Below, piece by piece: positions 1 through 12,900 of a DNA stretch of 64,000 nucleotides. The notes under the pieces were generated by a model, which saw only the letters and a list, made by a program, of their open reading frames with translations, was not told the DNA's origin and did no database searches. Within the stretch, counting starts at the first letter, position 1. Every line of letters starts with the position of its first letter. This stretch comes from Breviolum minutum Mf 1.05b.01. Its lineage: Eukaryota > Sar > Dinophyceae > Suessiales > Symbiodiniaceae. The position numbers and the translations under genes are program-made. The DNA lies in assembly GCA_000507305.1 (NCBI GenBank), contig DF239027.1:308593-372592 (forward strand), in the 5' to 3' direction.

Positions 1-310
1 TTTTTTTGAAACACGTGGTGTCGTGTTGTTTGGCTGAATCTACATACAGCCGTATTTTTCTGAGGTCACTCAGATCCCGAATTCCCGGAGTCTTTCGATA
101 CGAGTAGAAGGTGCGGTGGGTTGGCGAGAAGTTTGTGCCTGCAATGTGTTGGACGGACGTTTTCCCATGACGGTTGGGTTTCTGTGTTTGTTTCCTTTCA
201 CAAGGACGAAAAATATGTAAGTTGAAACTGTCATGTTTTTTTATGTTTTTTTTTGAAGTAAGATTTCGAGAATGTTTTGAGGCACCAGTGACACTAAGTA
301 TGTATTTATA

Positions 311-421
311 TACACTCCCTAAAACTAACAGTTAGCCCCTGAAAATTGGCAATCCCAAAGGGAAACTACTCTTCCAACCATCCATTTTCAGGGGTTTTGG
401 CTGTTAGTTTCAGGGAGCTTA
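311..421. repeat. Family-3 foldback element with TA ends (Stowaway-like)
   Basis: TACACTCCCTAAAACTAACA at the left and TGTTAGTTTCAGGGAG at the right, inner CCCCTGAAAA/TTTTCAGGGG. TA at both ends suggests the TA target duplication of Tc1/mariner-type elements. Confidence 0.82.
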
Positions 422-1950
422 GATCAAGACTTCCCTTGCAATTGTTGCTGCTTGCAATTGTGGCCCAGGACTCCTTCATTGCCACGATTCCCAAATGAGA
501 AGTCCAATTTTACCAGGCTTGCGGCAAGGGGTTTTAAGGCTTTCGTGCTAGTGTTTTAGGCAAAGAACATCTAAGATAAAAAAATAACTTATGAATTTAT
601 GAGAAAAATGCATGCAAGTTTGTTTTCCTTTTTCTAAGAATCTCTCTGTCTTTCTCTTTCTTTTGTATGGCAAGGCAGATAGAAGGCGAGGTCAACTACG
701 TAATTGAAACCAAGAACCCATGAGTGTCAATGAATCCGCCTTTTTGAAATGTTGTTCTAACGTTTGATTATAATGCTTATATAATAAAAGCTACTTTATA
801 TATTTTGGTAGTTGTATGTAATCATGTTTGCAAATATTTGACCACGCTTTATGTGACGTGTTTTTGGGAGATTTACTTTTTATTCTCGTGCTCGATGTGC
901 AAATTGTCATGCTATTTGGGGGTGACTGAATTGGCCACAGATCCGGTCCCACACTGGTCCCATGCCCAATGTTTTGTTTCGCAAGCCAATCATGTTCGCG
1001 GTGTCTTGTTTTGGTTGGACCAACTGACTTATGCAGTCTATTGTGCAAAACATAGATGCACAAAGGTTATCACCTTTAACTTTGAATACGTTTGAGCATC
1101 ATGTAAATACTAACAACAGTTCATATCAAATCTCATATCGGCCGTAGGACATATCGGCCATCACTCAAAATGAGAGACCAAAAAAATTGCCTGAAAATCA
1201 AGAATCTCAATTGGAAATCCAAGGATTTCAATTTTGCTGAATCATTTCACAAGGACAAACGACATGTCACTACCGAATTTTGGTAGTTTGGTAAGAAATC
1301 TTTTAGGGATATGTCAAGTTGTGAAATATCATTTAAAAATTCACCCAGAATTTGGTATTCCAACAGTAACCCACAGTTCTAATGACATCTTTCAGGCTTC
1401 GTTGGGCTTTCTCTCCTGATGCACCGGTGGCAAGGCAAATTACTGCTCCAGCTGTCATGCAAGTAGCAGACTACTACCTTCGTTCTGCGACTTGGTGGCG
1501 TTTTCGGGGGATAGTCGTGGGGATGTTACCAGACTGGAGGCGACAACACCCTCTTTTCTGAGAAATGTAAGCTCAGGTTGCAATTTGCTTACCCTAAATC
1601 TGAAAGATTCTGCAGTAAAAAAGAAATTGGGGTGCGGACAACAAAGCATCCCTTGTGCGGCATTGCGTCCATTTTGGGTGCATATTTGTCCGGGCACCAT
1701 TGTGACCACATGAAACTTGCGGAAACAATTTGGGGTATCGATTTAGGACCATACTAAACAGTGCAGAGAGGGTCATTTCTTGCGAAGTTACAAATGTTTG
1801 TTTTTAAGTCTTTTTGCTTGGGTTGTGTTTTTGTTATCTTTTTTGCTTTTTTCCCTCTTGGTTTTTTCCGCTTTTTTGCTTTCGCTGTTTTTGCATCTTT
1901 GTCATTCTCATCATCATAAATCCTCATCCTCATCGATATAATGCTCCTCC

Positions 1951-1967
1951 TCATCATCACCATCATT

Positions 1968-2007
<40 letters not shown>

Positions 2008-2104
2008 CCATCATCACCATCATCATCATCATCATCATCACCATCATCACCATCATCATCATCATCACCATCATCACCATCATCATCATCATCACCATCA
2101 TCAC

Positions 2105-2161
<57 letters not shown>

Positions 2162-2162
2162 G
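1951..2162. repeat. (CAT)n microsatellite, about 210 bp
   Basis: CAT trinucleotides interrupted by regularly placed CAC units. Long open frames on both strands (poly-His, poly-Ile, poly-Met) are trivial consequences. Confidence 0.95.
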
Positions 2163-2596
2163 TTCTTCCTTATCAACAACACCAACAACTCCAACATCAA
2201 CAACAACAGACGCGTCTCGCCAAAATTTCCAACGGTCCGGCGACTTTCCAACGACAACGACTCCTTCCAGCTACCCATCCGATCCCAGCAACGAGAGCTG
2301 GAAAAAAACAGCAAAAATGGAATTCCCTAAATGAGTAATTGTGATAGTCTGATTAAAAATGTAATTGTTCACCAAATTATTTCAATCATTTTGATCAACA
2401 TACAGATTTTGGAAACCCTCCAAATCATGTATCCCACCTTGCAAGTTGTGTTTTTCAGTGCCCCTTCATTGATATATCAAAATTTTGGGGGAACAACCTG
2501 GAAAACAATCCTTTTTCCATGGCGTTTTAGGGCTCAAATGACCAAAATCCCCCTGCAAAAAGAAAAAAAACATCAAGCCTCACGGGTTTTCGCCAG

Positions 2597-2763
2597 GAAA
2601 TGATGACGGTCATTGCCTCGGGGCAGGGATGGGGTTACCTGACCATGTCCTCACCCCTGTTGAGCTGTGTGCTAAGGTCCTGTATGAGGGTTCCAATACA
2701 CTGATTGCCAACAGCAAGGCAACTCATGGGGGAAAGCGCCTGTTGTGGCTAGAGTGTGGAAGA
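2597..2763 (+). CDS. Candidate exon upstream of the kinase exons, product unrecognised
   Basis: Flanked by CGCCAG on the left and a GTATAA donor. One frame is open for 55 codons after two leading bases, with protein-like content such as LPDHVLTPVELCAKVLYEG and THGGKRLLWLECG. VLYEGSNTL faintly recalls a kinase glycine loop, but spacing to the VAVK exon is too long and the exon after it ends in a different phase, so I do not claim it. It may be the N-terminal part of the kinase gene or a different gene. Confidence 0.45.
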
Positions 2764-2956
2764 GTATAAATTTAAGATATTTAAAGGGTCAAGTTTCACA
2801 AGTAGAATCGAATTTGGAAAATTTCATTTCATTGATGCACAGGAGCTATCTAGATTACCTACGTATATTTTGCATGAATATTTGCTTCATTTACAAACCC
2901 AAAGCACATCCCTACTAGGACTCGATGCCATCCCTGATTGCAATTGCCATCTGCAG

Positions 2957-3002
2957 GTGCGGCGCTCCAGCGCATTCCGGGAGTTCCGGGAGACGAGCTC
3001 AG
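2957..3002 (+). CDS. Candidate micro-exon following the 2597-2763 exon
   Basis: CTGCAG acceptor and a GC donor at 3003. It encodes VRRSSAFREFRETSS in the phase left by the previous exon. A second frame is also open here, so the reading is uncertain. No family recognised. Confidence 0.3.
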
Positions 3003-3036
3003 GCAGCTGTTTCTGTCATGGTCGCTGTGCACCCTG

Positions 3037-3110
3037 ATTTGGGGAAATGATAAAATTTGACGAGCATATTTTATCATATTTTCAAATGGGTTGGCTCAAC
3101 CACCAACCAG
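3037..3110 (+). repeat. Family-2 foldback element, left-truncated
   Basis: Right two-thirds only, ending in the TTGGCTCAACCACCAACC terminus. Lies in the 5' region of the kinase locus. Confidence 0.75.
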
Positions 3111-3919
3111 TTTGTGATTGTTTTTTGTTTCCCGTTTCTTTATGTTCATCCTTTTTTGTTGGTTCTTGTTATCTAAAAAACTGCTCTTGTTACTATTGGT
3201 CTTCCTGTTCCTGTCGTTCTTGGTAAAAATGTGATAGTGTTCCTTTTGCTGTTATTTTATTGTCCAATCTTATTCCTGTTCTTGTTCACGTCATTTGCTA
3301 CAAAAGCTCCTCTTGCTTTTGCTGTTGTTCTTGTTCTGCCTGTTCTGGTAATAGATTTCACACGTATAATTTAACATGGTAGCGGAGGTGCTGGTGGATG
3401 ATTGGTGGTTGGTGACGGTTTCCAAGTCAAAAAGTTCCAGTTGTGTTTCTATCCTGTCGTTGGTTTGTGACCTAACTTCTCGAAGCATTTTTGGTTACTT
3501 GAAAGTCTCTTGGATTCCACGTCCAAAAAGTATGGAAGATGGTGTTTGCCAAGCTTTGCAAACACCACTTGATTCAGCCACAATGCTTGATGATGAGATG
3601 CTTGTAGCTTCATAGTGAAATTTGAGTTACAGTCCTGGGAATTTAACATACCCCCTGTTAAAGGCACTTTTGAAGATGATTTTCCTTTTCCCAAGGTGGG
3701 ATATGTCGGGGTAACTCTAGCCCACCCCTGCACAGGCGATGATATTTCTCCCAAAAGTCTTGTGGTAATCTCAGAGCAACGCATGCCACGGCCGTTTCGT
3801 TGCAAAAATCTCCAGTGACTCGTTGCGGTTTTAAAAAAAAAAGAGATTCTTTTTGGGTTGACCGTATGAAGTGATAAGTTCTCTATTTTGATTGGCAATT
3901 TTACTTTGGATCCTCCAAG

Positions 3920-6900
3920 GAAGTCGACGTTGCTGTCAAGTCCGGGACTGAGAGATTCTGTACGGAGAAAAACTCAACAGCTAGTGGCCAGAGACTGGTT
4001 TAATCCTGGTCAATTTGGTACCAAACGGTCCACTGCTGGTTGTAGGATATGGATAAATCATGAGGATTTGCTTTTAACTAGTCTAGGGAAACTGATAGAA
4101 ACTGAGTATATCACCAGCCATGTCTGAAAGGAGTTCAGTGAAACTGTACCCCTCTTGGGGCTTCTATCATTCCTTGTTCAAGGATAAGATGACAGATTTT
4201 GACCAGGGGCATGACCACACGATATCTTTACTGACAAGCAATGTGTTGATGCCTCCCTCAGATTCATTGCCTTTTGAAGGTCGGTAGCACTCAATGAAGA
4301 TGACTGCGATCTTGTTGGGGTTCTCAGTCTTCCTTGAGATGGTGATGGTTTCAAATCATTTAACGATATTGTTTACAAGGTTTCTTCATTTCTGCAAGTT
4401 GCACTTTGATTGTTGATTGCTGGTAATGATACTGTACCTATATTGATGCTAGCCCCTACTGTACCGTTGCCATGTTTTGCAATGTCCGTGACATGTGTTT
4501 GGTCATGCAGATTTATATACATCATGTAGTAGTCGCCCTGGTATGCCTTAGTCGCATCAAGAGTCCCAAAGGAAGAGTCCCAGGAAGAGCAGTATCTAGG
4601 AACCATCATGTAGCATCTTTGTTGGTAAAACATGGCATAACACTACAAAACAAATACCCTCCAGAAATGTAAGATAGATACCAAAAATGGCCATATTTAA
4701 AGCCGGAGCCACCTTTTCCAAGGCCCATCATTTTGGGTATCCATTCGTTAGGTTCTCGGGGGGTGTAAATGCGAGGCAATGATGCGACGTGAGTGCGAGA
4801 TCCTGAACCGATTGGGACCGAGTCGTCTGGAAGAATGGGATTTTGATTGGAAAGGGGAACTTTCCATCCCCAGAGGATCCATGGGACTGGTATATTTACC
4901 TACATTTGTCTGATTTATATGGTAAATGCAGGTAAATATACCAGTCCCATGGATCCTATGGGATGTAACTTAGCCGAGTGATTTGCCGAGAAGCTGAAGC
5001 TTGTGGGATTTATTTTTAGTTCTTGGATCTTTGAGATGGCTCTGTAAATGTTGAAATTTTCAACTGGGGTACTCGCTGAGGCTATTGAAGGACTCTTGTG
5101 TTGATCAGGCGTAAACAAAGATATGAAGATGTCATTTCTTGCATGTCATGGTGGTTGCTGATGTTCATTGATGTATTCCGTTTTGTTTCAGAGGTTTTAT
5201 CATGCTGTTGATGGAAGAAATCCTATGAAACCCTATGAAGAATGGGATATTTACCATATCAACTGGTGCAGGTTTTCTTCCATCAACAGTATGTTGGTCA
5301 TTGTTGGTCCAATTTTGATATTGTCGTGGGTTGATTAGTTTATCACTGATCAGATTTTCATAGTGCTATGCTTCGTCAGCAATTATGTTTGCTTAAAGTA
5401 TGACATGCATTAGTTACTAGACTGTTATAAGTTATTAGTATGATGATGTATAATGATGTATAGATATACATGTTTGTCTTCTCAGATATACATATGTTAT
5501 TATACATATATTATACATGATACATACTGTATCTCTATATCCAACGTATCTACTGGTGGAATCACAGCTCTTTCCACCGGAGAGTTTCCCTGCAGGACAT
5601 AGCCATCCGCACATCATGCCAGCACTGGGCTTCGCTGAATGCGAATCCGTTGGGGATGCCGAGTGATGCGGCGAAACAAATCGACGATTGGGAGGGACGA
5701 TACATGAAGATTGTCTAGGGTATATGGGGGATTATACTACACAGTTCGATGGGGATAATAAGAAACCATTATAAACAACCAGTATCAAAGATTATAAAAG
5801 AAAGTAGGAAGGTTTTTTTTTCGTGGCTCACTGACAATGACATCATCACTGAAGGTAATTTTGTTTACACCATAGTGAAAGTAGATGTAGATCGCGCAGC
5901 CGCAAACTCCCAAAAGGTGGAGAGACGGTTTAGGGGCCATGGGAGTGGCTAGCCATCGATCCTTTCCTATTGTGGTATACTTTCCAGGTGCATTATGTTT
6001 AGGTTGTGTTTTTCGAGGTTGGTGAAGTCTTGCACTTGGCTTCAATTCGAAAACCCGGACTTTTCACCAATGTTTCTGCACAAATGAGGCTGCTGGGGTC
6101 CCGTATGTTTCTATTGTTAATATGCAGATGATCTATATAGGCAGAGAGGGACATTTCGATACAGAAAATGCCACTGGAATCGTGTTTTTGTTAGCCCCCT
6201 TGTAAGATTTTCAAAAAGGAGACATTTGAAAGCTTCAAGTTCGGTGGATCGTTTTGTTGGCCATTCCCGGGCTGTGTCTAGCATGGGACATTTGAGTGAT
6301 GAAAAATTTGCAGCATCATTCCACTGATTGTGTTTTTTAGTGCCACAGCGTAAATTGATGGTAGCTCTAGCTGAGCTACAGTAGTGACAAATTACAGTAG
6401 CTACAGTAGCTAATATGTCATCATTGGGATGTTATTAAGATATAGAACCATATTGGAGCAGACGGAAAATGAAAAAATGAAGCATCTCCAAGAGTAATGT
6501 GAAACTCAACATTGACTTATATTGCTAGATATCAACCCTCGAGGATGTGTACATAAATAAATATATATGACGCACATTGATATGAATATCCTATACATAT
6601 TGTATGTAGTATTAGATATCAATATTTACTATATATATGTACATATCCTTTCCATTCAGTATTTTACCTCCCCACTTCCTGTTTCTTTGATCCGACACAT
6701 CCTTAGGAGATGGTTTTGTTGATGCGCTTCGCCAGCGAGGGCGATTTGAATCGGTTAGCTCCCAGTGGGTCAGGGAACCTCAGAGAGTCGCAGGTGGATG
6801 TGACGAAAAAGGCCCAAAGGAACCGAATCTTGGTACATCCTGGAAGATTAACATTGGAACGCAATGATGGTGGTGATTTGGAAGATGATTTTCCTTTTCA

Positions 6901-9900
6901 ATTGGGTGATTTTTAGGTTCCAAGTTATTTTTCAAGGGTGTGACTCAAGGGTCATTATTGTTCAAATCTATGGTAATTTTTTTTTAATGAGGTTTATGCG
7001 GAAAAACCGCACATGTTTGTTGGGGTTGGGTAATATAACATACTCCTGTAACTCTCCAGAGAATATTAAGTCATTTTGATCAACCAAAATAAGACAAGGG
7101 AGAAATTCACGCTGGATGTCTTGGAGGCCAGGCAGGGCCACCTTTAGGTTTAATGAAGGGTAAAGCGTCAGGAGACTCGTTTCATCATCCACGGAACCAT
7201 TTCTGGAGCAACAAAATCTACTGAGAGTGGTGAATCTTTACAATTTTGTCCCGAGATGCGCTCAATGGCCACATGAACAAGGGGAAATGGCTGGGTAGAT
7301 ATTCCTTACATGGAGCACGTGGGTGTGTTTCCGAAGAATCTATTGGTATCCTGGGTTGGGGATCCCCCAAAGATGACACAAGAAACACTGTGAAAGTGGA
7401 AACATTCAAGCTGTGGTTTTCGGGGGATGAATGCTTAAGATCATGGCAAGCAATGCCTTTCCAATCATAAACTGAGTGCAGCATGTCAGCAGACAATTGC
7501 CACAGACAAAGATGTCATGATGTTTGGTGAATCAAAAATCATCCTCCAAAATTTTAAGATCTCAAAACAAACCCTTGTGTTTGCTTTGGGCACTATGTTT
7601 TGGACCGGGGGATTTGTGGCCTTTTTCATGTGGGAAGTGAATCTTAGTTCATCATCATCCCGTACGTTCAAGTCCCTTTGCTTCGTGAGCTGGTGTTTAT
7701 TGGACTCTCAAATGATTAAATAGGCTGGAAAATGCGCCATGAAAGTAGATGCAGTTTTTTTCTGTGAAAAACGGAGAATGGCCAGCTATGCTAGATCACA
7801 ATCGAGATCATCAGCACCTGACTAAGGGCATGCTTCGAAGAAGTTCAGGCACCGGCAGAAGCTGAACACTGGAGAATCCAGTGTTTTGTTGTTGCAGGAT
7901 TTATGCAACAGGAGACAAACGACATTAGCATTTCCAAAAAATCTGCAACAAACCTATACTGTAGTCAAATGTCAAAATGTTTCGTTTTTGGTAAGTTATT
8001 TCAGGTTATGTTTATTGTTAAGACTTTCCACCCGTCCTGATGTTGGTTTGGGGTGGAGGCCAAAAGGCTTGGCCAGCAAATGATGTCGGCTCTATCCTTC
8101 CTGGAGGAGATCTGAAAATCCGGGCGGTGAAAATCCGTTAAGGTTGGTAGGTTGAAACCCCAGGTTGTTATGTGCAAATTGTCGAAAAAAAACACATCCC
8201 AGTTTTTAGAGGAAAGTTTTGACTGGCCTCCAAAATTTGTAGTTCAATTTATCTTAAAAGATGTTCAACCTATTGATCTATTGGATAAGTTTTCAAATAT
8301 GAAGTTTCGATTTACTCATAGTTTTTTTTCAAGTAGTTCGCATCTCTACGTCGCTTTGGCATGATGATGTTTGAAACCCTGCATCTGGAATGCATCTGGT
8401 GGACGTCCAGGTTTCGTCCACCCCTCAGTTTCAGTTGAGAAATTCTCAGAAGGGATGATCATGCCCTTCTGTGGGTAATAATATAGGCACTTGGCACTTG
8501 TATACCCATGAACTGGGTAGGATCACCCTTTGGATTTGGATTGATTGACTATGAGGGGTCACTGCTGCGGACCCCAAAAAGTCCAAAAGGAAATGGCAAA
8601 AGACTTTTATTGGCTTAGAAGCTACTGGATTTGAGAGTCTCCAAAGAGAACATCCCACTATCATCCAATATCCCCATATTCATATATGATAGGTTCGTGG
8701 TTTCAAACATGTTTTATTCTAACCACCGCATGGGGAAATTATTCAATTTGACTAATATTTTTCAAATGGGTTGAAACCACCAACTAGTATTATCTATAAT
8801 TGTTTCAGATTTCCATGGCTTTTTTGTTCATAGCAAAACTCCCCACTTTCAGGACCATCGAATTGCCAGGGCCTGAGCTTTTTCGCAAGCTGGAAAGTGA
8901 TTCGTTTTTCGGGTCAGGTGGTATCAAGTCTCAAGCTGTGTGCGTTTAATGTACCTTACGGAAATGTAATCTCAAAACTTATCCTTTAGTAGGCTTACAT
9001 AGTTGACTCTAAAATTCAACTTTTGTATAACATGTTTCCTGCTTGAACAATGGTGATGTTTGTTCCATGTGCTATTATCATTTCGTGGAAGCTCCCGAAA
9101 AGTCAGCTAGAAAACTGCAGAGGAAAAATTGGAAAAAGGTCAGCAGGGTCATTTTTGTGAACTTTTTCCATCGGATCCATGTATAGATTATTTACCTACA
9201 TGACGATTTCGGTGAAAAATGGCTACATTTTCACAAGGGGAAATGGCTGTAGGTAAATATATCTCATCCCATGGAAGCTCGCATCCTGCCTGCAGATTCA
9301 CGGTGATGTGAAGCCACAGAACGTGTTGCTCACACTGGCGGAGGTGGATTTCCCCAAACAGTTGGTGTTACCTGTTGAAACCTACAGTTTTCCAGTTGTT
9401 TTTGTGAAAACCAGTTGTTTTTGTGAAAACCTGTTGATCCTGAAATATCCAAGTGGTGAATATTCTTTTAAGGCTTATGATGGCTTATGATGGTTGGTGA
9501 AAGAGTATGTACAAGTAGATGCTGTTGGTATCTTCTGATGCTGTGTGTGTGTGTGTCTGTTTTGAGCTTCGACGCGCAAATCTTGGGTGTTTTGAAAAAG
9601 ACATGTCCCTTTTCTCGATCATGAGCATGTTGCACACCTCATTTGCGTGGTGGTTTCAGATATTATGTTTTCTTTTTACCCCTAGTTGGGGAGATAATCT
9701 AATTTGACTGCTATTTTTCAGATGGGTTGAAACCACCAACTTGTCATGTTTTCTGCAAAGCAAAGTCATCTTCAGAACAAAGGGAGCCGGTGTGCCAGGG
9801 ACGTTTGCTCGCTCAACTCACAGACTTTGGACTTGCTCAACAGCTCCCTGAAGGGCAGACCTTCATCAAGCCTCTTGGCAGTGCATTTGTTTTGAAGGTG

Positions 9901-12900
9901 GAAACCATGTGAAAGGCTTCTGGATGTTTTTTGGCAGATTTTTCTTAAAGTGATTGGGATGCATGGGATGCTTCGGGCACCAAATTAATCCACTTGTTTA
10001 TCTAGTGAACGGAGTCAGACCTAGTCTAAGAAGGGCACTCGTAAGGATATTTCACCAGCCCTTTTAGTTGTCCAACCTTGGTTGTATGTAAAACTGGACT
10101 TCTAGCAATTGGTATTGATGGCTGAAATCCACACGAAAGAATCACATAGTCACATGGTTATTATAACAAACCCTTCACAAATCATTTTGATAAACATGGA
10201 ATTTCAAGTGACTCTCATGAAAACTTACCCATGGCCCATCCATGGGACTGGTAGATTTACCTACATAAATCGTTGATGTTTGTGGTTTCACGTAGGGAAA
10301 TGTACAAGTCCAATGGATGGTAGTTGGAGGATTATCCCAGTTAGTAAGTGGTTAGTAACCCCCATTTCTTAGCCAAAAAAAGGCCATTTCGAAGGGGAAC
10401 AACCCCAGTTAGGGGACTTACCAACCATGGTTATTAACAACTTACTAAATGTGATGATCCTCCAATTATGGCTTATGAAAGGTTAGGGCAACGTTTCTTC
10501 ACCCCCCTTACCGTTGGGTCCCCTGTTGGATCAACTTGCAGGTTGAACGAAGTGCCCGGCTCCTATGGCTATATCGCATCCGAGGTGCAAAAATTCAACT
10601 TGGCCAGGTCAAAAAGGAAGTGATTATATATATGATGGATGGATCATTGGATACTTGTAGGTCCATATTATTATTATTATGATTATATATTATCAATATC
10701 ATCCAATGATCCATCCAACATTTTGTCGCATAGGTATTGTTTCCTAGATTTTTATAGATCAGATTATCAGATTCGTGTCTTTTTCGCGATGAATTAGGAT
10801 TTTTTGAATTCAATCTGTGTTGATAAGATTGGGTTACACAAGAAGCTCGGATGGTTGAAACATACTGTTGATGGAAAAAAATCCGGCTAACCACCAGGGA
10901 TGTATAAATCCTTGTAATTTATGGGATATTTGCAATAAAGAACAGCTGGCTGTATTATTTTGCTGCTGATGTTTCACCAAAGATACCTAAAAAAGGTAAA
11001 GGATGGGAATTTGGATTGAAGGATGAAAACTGATGAAAGTAAAAGTACTGTCATCGTGGTGTGTATTGTAATGTAAGATGTTCTTTGAATTTATGATATG
11101 TCTATAAGTTGGTACACTCCTGTAGATGGTGTCGTTTTTGTAAGTTGATCTGTGTGTGTGTAAATAGTTGATCCTGAATTTATACTATAGACAAAATCTA
11201 GGGAACACAATTTGATGTTACAAATATTTAGAAACATTCCCAGGAACTACTTGTACCAGGTTTTACTTATAGACTTATTGATTGCTTTAAGTATCTCAAC
11301 TGGTGTGGGATTTTTGTTCATTAAATTATTATTGTGGAACATCGAGCCTAAAGGCAGCGAATGGTTTTCAGGGAATCTCCCCAATGATGTTCCAAACTGT
11401 GTTTGGGGAAAGAAATTTGCAGCTTGGTGAGATTAAATCATATTAAATAGGACATCAAATAGATCTAAGATATAGAATCTATGTATATGAATGTTATATA
11501 CTATTTGCTATTAGTCAAACAAACTCTACTTGGTTTAGTTTGGTGTTTGGTGCTTTACATTTCCAAAAGACTCCTATGTATGATCATAGGATTTCTATAA
11601 CGCGAAAATACCTAGACTAACCATCAACCACTGGCTGAATATTGTATATTTTACAGCATGGATTCATATCGATCTAGCTCTCGGAGCTGTTTTCAAAGAC
11701 TACAGCGGGATGATTTGGGTGTTTGAAGTCCATACTGAACAATCTCAATTTGTTTCTAGGTGGTGGTTTCAAATATTTGTTTTTATTTTCACCCCTACCT
11801 GGGGAAGATTCCCATTCTGACTAATATTTTTAAAATGGGTTGAAACCACCAACTAGGTTTGTTTGCAGGAAATCAAAAAGACATCTCAAATTCTTGAATA
11901 GACTGGCCTTTGGATCGGTTGATCGGTCAATGATATCATGGGCGATGTAAATCTGTTATCCACTGTATGAGTTCTTCAATGGGTGTATGCTACACTTCAC
12001 CATAGTAAGGAGTCATCACTCACTGGGATTGATTTTCTTTGCATTGATACATCGCTCCAGTTGAATCACTTGGCATATCATCGTAATAATCTTTACTGTA
12101 TCCTCATACTTGATGCCATCCTCGTGTCATTCTCTTAATTCGACTCATCATGAGCAACTCATAGTCATACTGTGATTCATAATACTGCTTATGTTGATCA
12201 TCATACAAACCATTTGATATCGGATTGCTGTTATGGCGATTGACACTACAGTAAGTGATTCGATTGTACAATGAACCATTCCCTTTCACTCCCTGTGAGT
12301 TCCCTTTCACTCCCTGTGAGTTCCCTTTCACTCCCTGTGAGTTCCCTTTCACTCCCTGTGACATGTTCCACACAGGTCAAGCATCGGAAGCAAATCAGTT
12401 TCGCTGCAGATTTGTACCCAATCTCAGCAAAGATAGATCTGAGGTGTGCCAAGTGAAGAATTGCACTTTGAAGACCATCATCAGTTCTTCTTTTAACTAT
12501 GGTATTCTTTGGGTGGATTGCTACCTCCCAGGATGCCAGTGACATCCAGGATGATATTACCATGTTCAGTAGGGGATTCCTATATATTCCCTATAAACCT
12601 TCACACCTGACATCCTGGGACGGGGGTGAACCCACCCCCATGGATTCCCCAAGATGATGAGTTTTCTCAGGTGGTTTAACAGGAGAATCCCATCCTGTTT
12701 CAGGTAGAATGAACTGTGGGCATATTTTCAGATGTGAATTTTGTACGTGCAAGATTTTATTTCACAATAATGTGGATAGGACCTATTTCCATTTGGGTCA
12801 TTTCCAGGGTAAATGTAATATCTGATCAATCTACCATAGATTATTTCTTTGGTTTTGATTCTTGGATGATACTGCAACTTGATGTATATATACTTATATA

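Larger units (their letters stand above)
1..2596. other. No gene recognised
   Basis: AT-rich sequence with the family-3 element (311-421) and the CAT microsatellite. Short open frames show no protein-like pattern or splice context. Confidence 0.6.

Noticed and set aside
1754..2338. Long open frames with poly-Met, poly-His or poly-Ile
   Set aside because: They are the translation of the CAT microsatellite in several frames on both strands; no gene context.
2597..2763. Kinase glycine-rich loop (VLYEGSNTL)
   Set aside because: Distance to the VAVK exon is too great and phase at the later junction fails; kept only as an unassigned exon.
12279..12362. CRISPR-like regular repeat
   Set aside because: Four head-to-tail 21-bp units without spacers: a simple tandem repeat.
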